From: Paenibacillus radicibacter
Lineage (GTDB): Bacteria; Bacillota; Bacilli; Paenibacillales; NBRC-103111
NCBI RefSeq assembly: GCF_024721995.1
Contig: NZ_JANQBC010000016.1
Coordinates: forward strand, 44,652 to 108,651
Direction of reading: 5' to 3'
Length of the DNA stretch: 64,000 bases
Part shown: positions 62,982 to 64,000 of the stretch, piece after piece
Layout: each line of letters opens with the position of its first letter
Numbering within the stretch: the stretch's first letter is position 1
Translations under genes and position numbers: made by a program
The notes under the pieces: model-generated
Told to the model about the DNA's origin: nothing
Databases searched by the model: none
The model's input: the letters and a program-made list of their open reading frames with translations, nothing else

Positions 62982-63269
62982 ATGGACTACATGTATTACA
63001 TTCTCTTCATCATAGCTTTATTTATCATCATAAGTTTATCCGCACGGGTGGGTACATTAGAACGTCGCATTAAAAGAATGCAATCTACCTTAGATCAGTT
63101 AGCAGAGCAATCGGGACTACCTGAACATCCAATAAATGATGAACTACGTGAGCTAATAAAAGAAGGTGAAGATGTAAAGGCCATTAAGAAAGCCAGAGAG
63201 ACATTAGGTCTTTCACTATTAGAAGGTAAAGAATATATTGATAGACTGAAGGACAATCAAGGGCACTAA
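62982..63269 (+). CDS. Small membrane-anchored protein with ribosomal L7/L12 C-terminal-like tail
   Basis: A 95-residue protein: one membrane helix (about 4-20, YYILFIIALFIIISL), a coiled coil (~24-45) and a tail IKEGEDVKAIKKARETLGLS that then reads LLEGKEYIDRL, like the helix pair of the L7/L12 C-terminal domain. Similar small proteins occur in Bacillales and are sometimes mislabelled as ribosomal. Function unknown. GGAGG lies 13 bases before ATG with a closer AGGAA. Confidence 0.78.
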   Translation: MDYMYYILFIIALFIIISLSARVGTLERRIKRMQSTLDQLAEQSGLPEHPINDELRELIKEGEDVKAIKKARETLGLSLLEGKEYIDRLKDNQGH

Positions 63270-63275
63270 ATACGA

Positions 63276-63311
63276 AACAGAACTTTCAATGATATGGAAG
63301 CTCTGTTTTTT
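63276..63311 (+). terminator. Terminator of the L7/L12-like membrane gene
   Basis: AACAGA and CTTTC-type arms pair with GGAAG and TCTGTT, followed by a run of T. Confidence 0.7.
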
Positions 63312-63356
63312 CGTTTATATAGACAGTAAGGAATATGACAATACCTCGTCGAATAA

Positions 63357-63605
63357 GGAAAATTTGTTATTGCACGCAATCAGCAAGGGGAACCTATTGG
63401 TTGCGGAGCGATTCGACCAATTGACACAAATACAGCAGAAATTAAAGAGAATGTATGCCAAATCGAAAACTAATGGTGTTGGTTCTGCTATTTTGTCTTA
63501 TTTAGAATTTGGCTAGAAACACGTATAGTGAATCAAAAAGCCGTTTCATTTTATGAAAATAAGGGATATATTCGTATAGATTATTATGGTAGGTACCTAA
63601 ACTGA
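63357..63605 (+). pseudogene. Frameshifted GNAT acetyltransferase remnant
   Basis: Three reading frames in succession spell a GNAT domain: first GKFVIARNQQGEPIGCGAIR and PIDTNTAEIK, then after an extra base near 63447 RMYAKSKTNGVGSAILSYLE, then after a second shift with some ten residues lost (near 63510) LETRIVNQKAVSFYENKGYI and a stop at 63605. A stop codon immediately precedes the first part, and the N-terminus is gone. It is a decayed gene. Confidence 0.75.
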
Positions 63606-63950
63606 GAAGAGTGTATTTATCTCGGTAAGTTCTTAAGCTAACGGAGAACTATAGCTTAATAGATAACTAAGACACGGCTGCCGACATGGATCGGCAGCCG
63701 TGTTACGCTAACGGGCAGGATAGTTCAAATTCCACCTGAGAATTATGGTATTATTGAATATGATGTATTTATAAAAAAGATTGCTTATTTTTAAGCTCCT
63801 TATTCCACTAAAGCATTTGTTAGTTGAAGAGTATCGCCTTCAAGTTGTTAGCATATACTCTAGTATGGTAAATTTAATTCTATAAAAACTATTACCAATT
63901 ATCTAATATATACTTTTACTTACATTATAAAGAAAGGGAGTGTCCATACC
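63606..63950. other. AT-rich gap with one isolated hairpin
   Basis: No convincing gene. At 63672-63703 is a perfect 13-bp stem, ACACGGCTGCCGA with TCGGCAGCCGTGT, and a 6-base loop. No T-run follows, so it is either a decayed terminator or a protein/RNA structure site. Past it are short open stretches with no start or RBS, and then the AT-rich upstream region of the last gene. Confidence 0.6.
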
Positions 63951-64000
63951 ATGAAAAAGAGAATACTTGTGCTTTTATCTATGGGTTATGGGTACTCTAC
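63951..64000 (+). CDS. Start of a probable secreted protein, cut by the window edge
   Basis: ATG at 63951 behind AAAGGGAG opens MKKRILVLLSMGYGYS, a signal-peptide-like start: two or three basic residues and a hydrophobic run. Only 16 codons are visible, so nothing more can be said about its function. Confidence 0.5.
   Translation, partial: MKKRILVLLSMGYGYS

Noticed and set aside
1..64000. tRNA or rRNA genes and prophage
   Set aside because: I saw no tRNA cloverleaf or rRNA sequence on either strand, and no integrase, portal or terminase-like gene. A tRNA scan would settle the tRNA question.

Overview
The window is low-to-moderate-GC Firmicute DNA and most resembles Paenibacillus or a close relative in Bacillales. 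It carries the Bacillus-type block around comE: yqeG, yqeH, aroE, yhbY, nadD, yqeK, rsfS, yqeM, comER/comEA/comEB/comEC, holA, rpsT, gpr, spoIIP, yqxA, lepA, hemW, hrcA, grpE, dnaK, dnaJ, prmA, rsmE, mtaB and a yqeW-type Na/Pi transporter. Endospore genes (gpr, spoIIP, spoVAC/AD/AE, ytaF), a leuS T-box and a CIRCE element agree with this. Nearly everything is on the minus strand, so the block reads from right to left.

Layout: 1-181 is the tail of a subtilisin-like protease joined out of frame to the end of an rlmI-type methyltransferase. 1.6-7.4 kb holds yqeW, a Nudix hydrolase, mtaB, rsmE, a site-2 protease homologue and prmA. 7.5-14.5 kb is an insertion relative to the Bacillus order as I recall it: an EcsAB-type exporter, an Ala-rich small protein, a DUF3299-like lipoprotein with a MacB-type ABC pair that has a His/Asp-rich loop, and a secreted alkaline phosphatase. 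14.7-21.3 kb is the heat-shock locus dnaJ-dnaK-grpE-chaperonin-hrcA. The chaperonin is archaeal-like (group II/III), not GroEL. 21.4-30.0 kb is GNAT, hemW, a lipoprotein, ytaF, lepA, yqxA, spoIIP, gpr and rpsT. 30.2-38.3 kb is holA, an ECF sigma/anti-sigma pair and the late competence genes. 38.5-47.7 kb is leuS with its T-box and the yqe ribosome-biogenesis/NAD/shikimate genes.

47.8-52.3 kb is a MoxR/DUF58/transglutaminase operon. 52.5-55.3 kb is spoVAE-AD-AC behind a DUF421 gene. 55.3-56.9 kb has a papain-fold protein with Ser in the nucleophile slot, a 28-residue hydrophobic ORF and two small proteins. 57.0-58.9 kb is an ABC-2-type membrane protein and its TetR-type regulator with a clear palindromic operator. 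58.9-62.8 kb has an HpaB-like monooxygenase divergent from two tandem Crp/Fnr paralogues, then tryptophan 2,3-dioxygenase. The last 1.2 kb holds a small membrane protein with an L7/L12-like tail, a frameshifted GNAT relic and the start of a secreted protein.

Two signals stand out. The first is the archaeal-type chaperonin inside the CIRCE-controlled dnaK locus. The second is a family of six intergenic inverted-repeat elements (about 160-195 bp) that share internal-loop sequences, while their stems differ from copy to copy and stay self-complementary within each copy. All calls come from reading the sequence; no database search was run.
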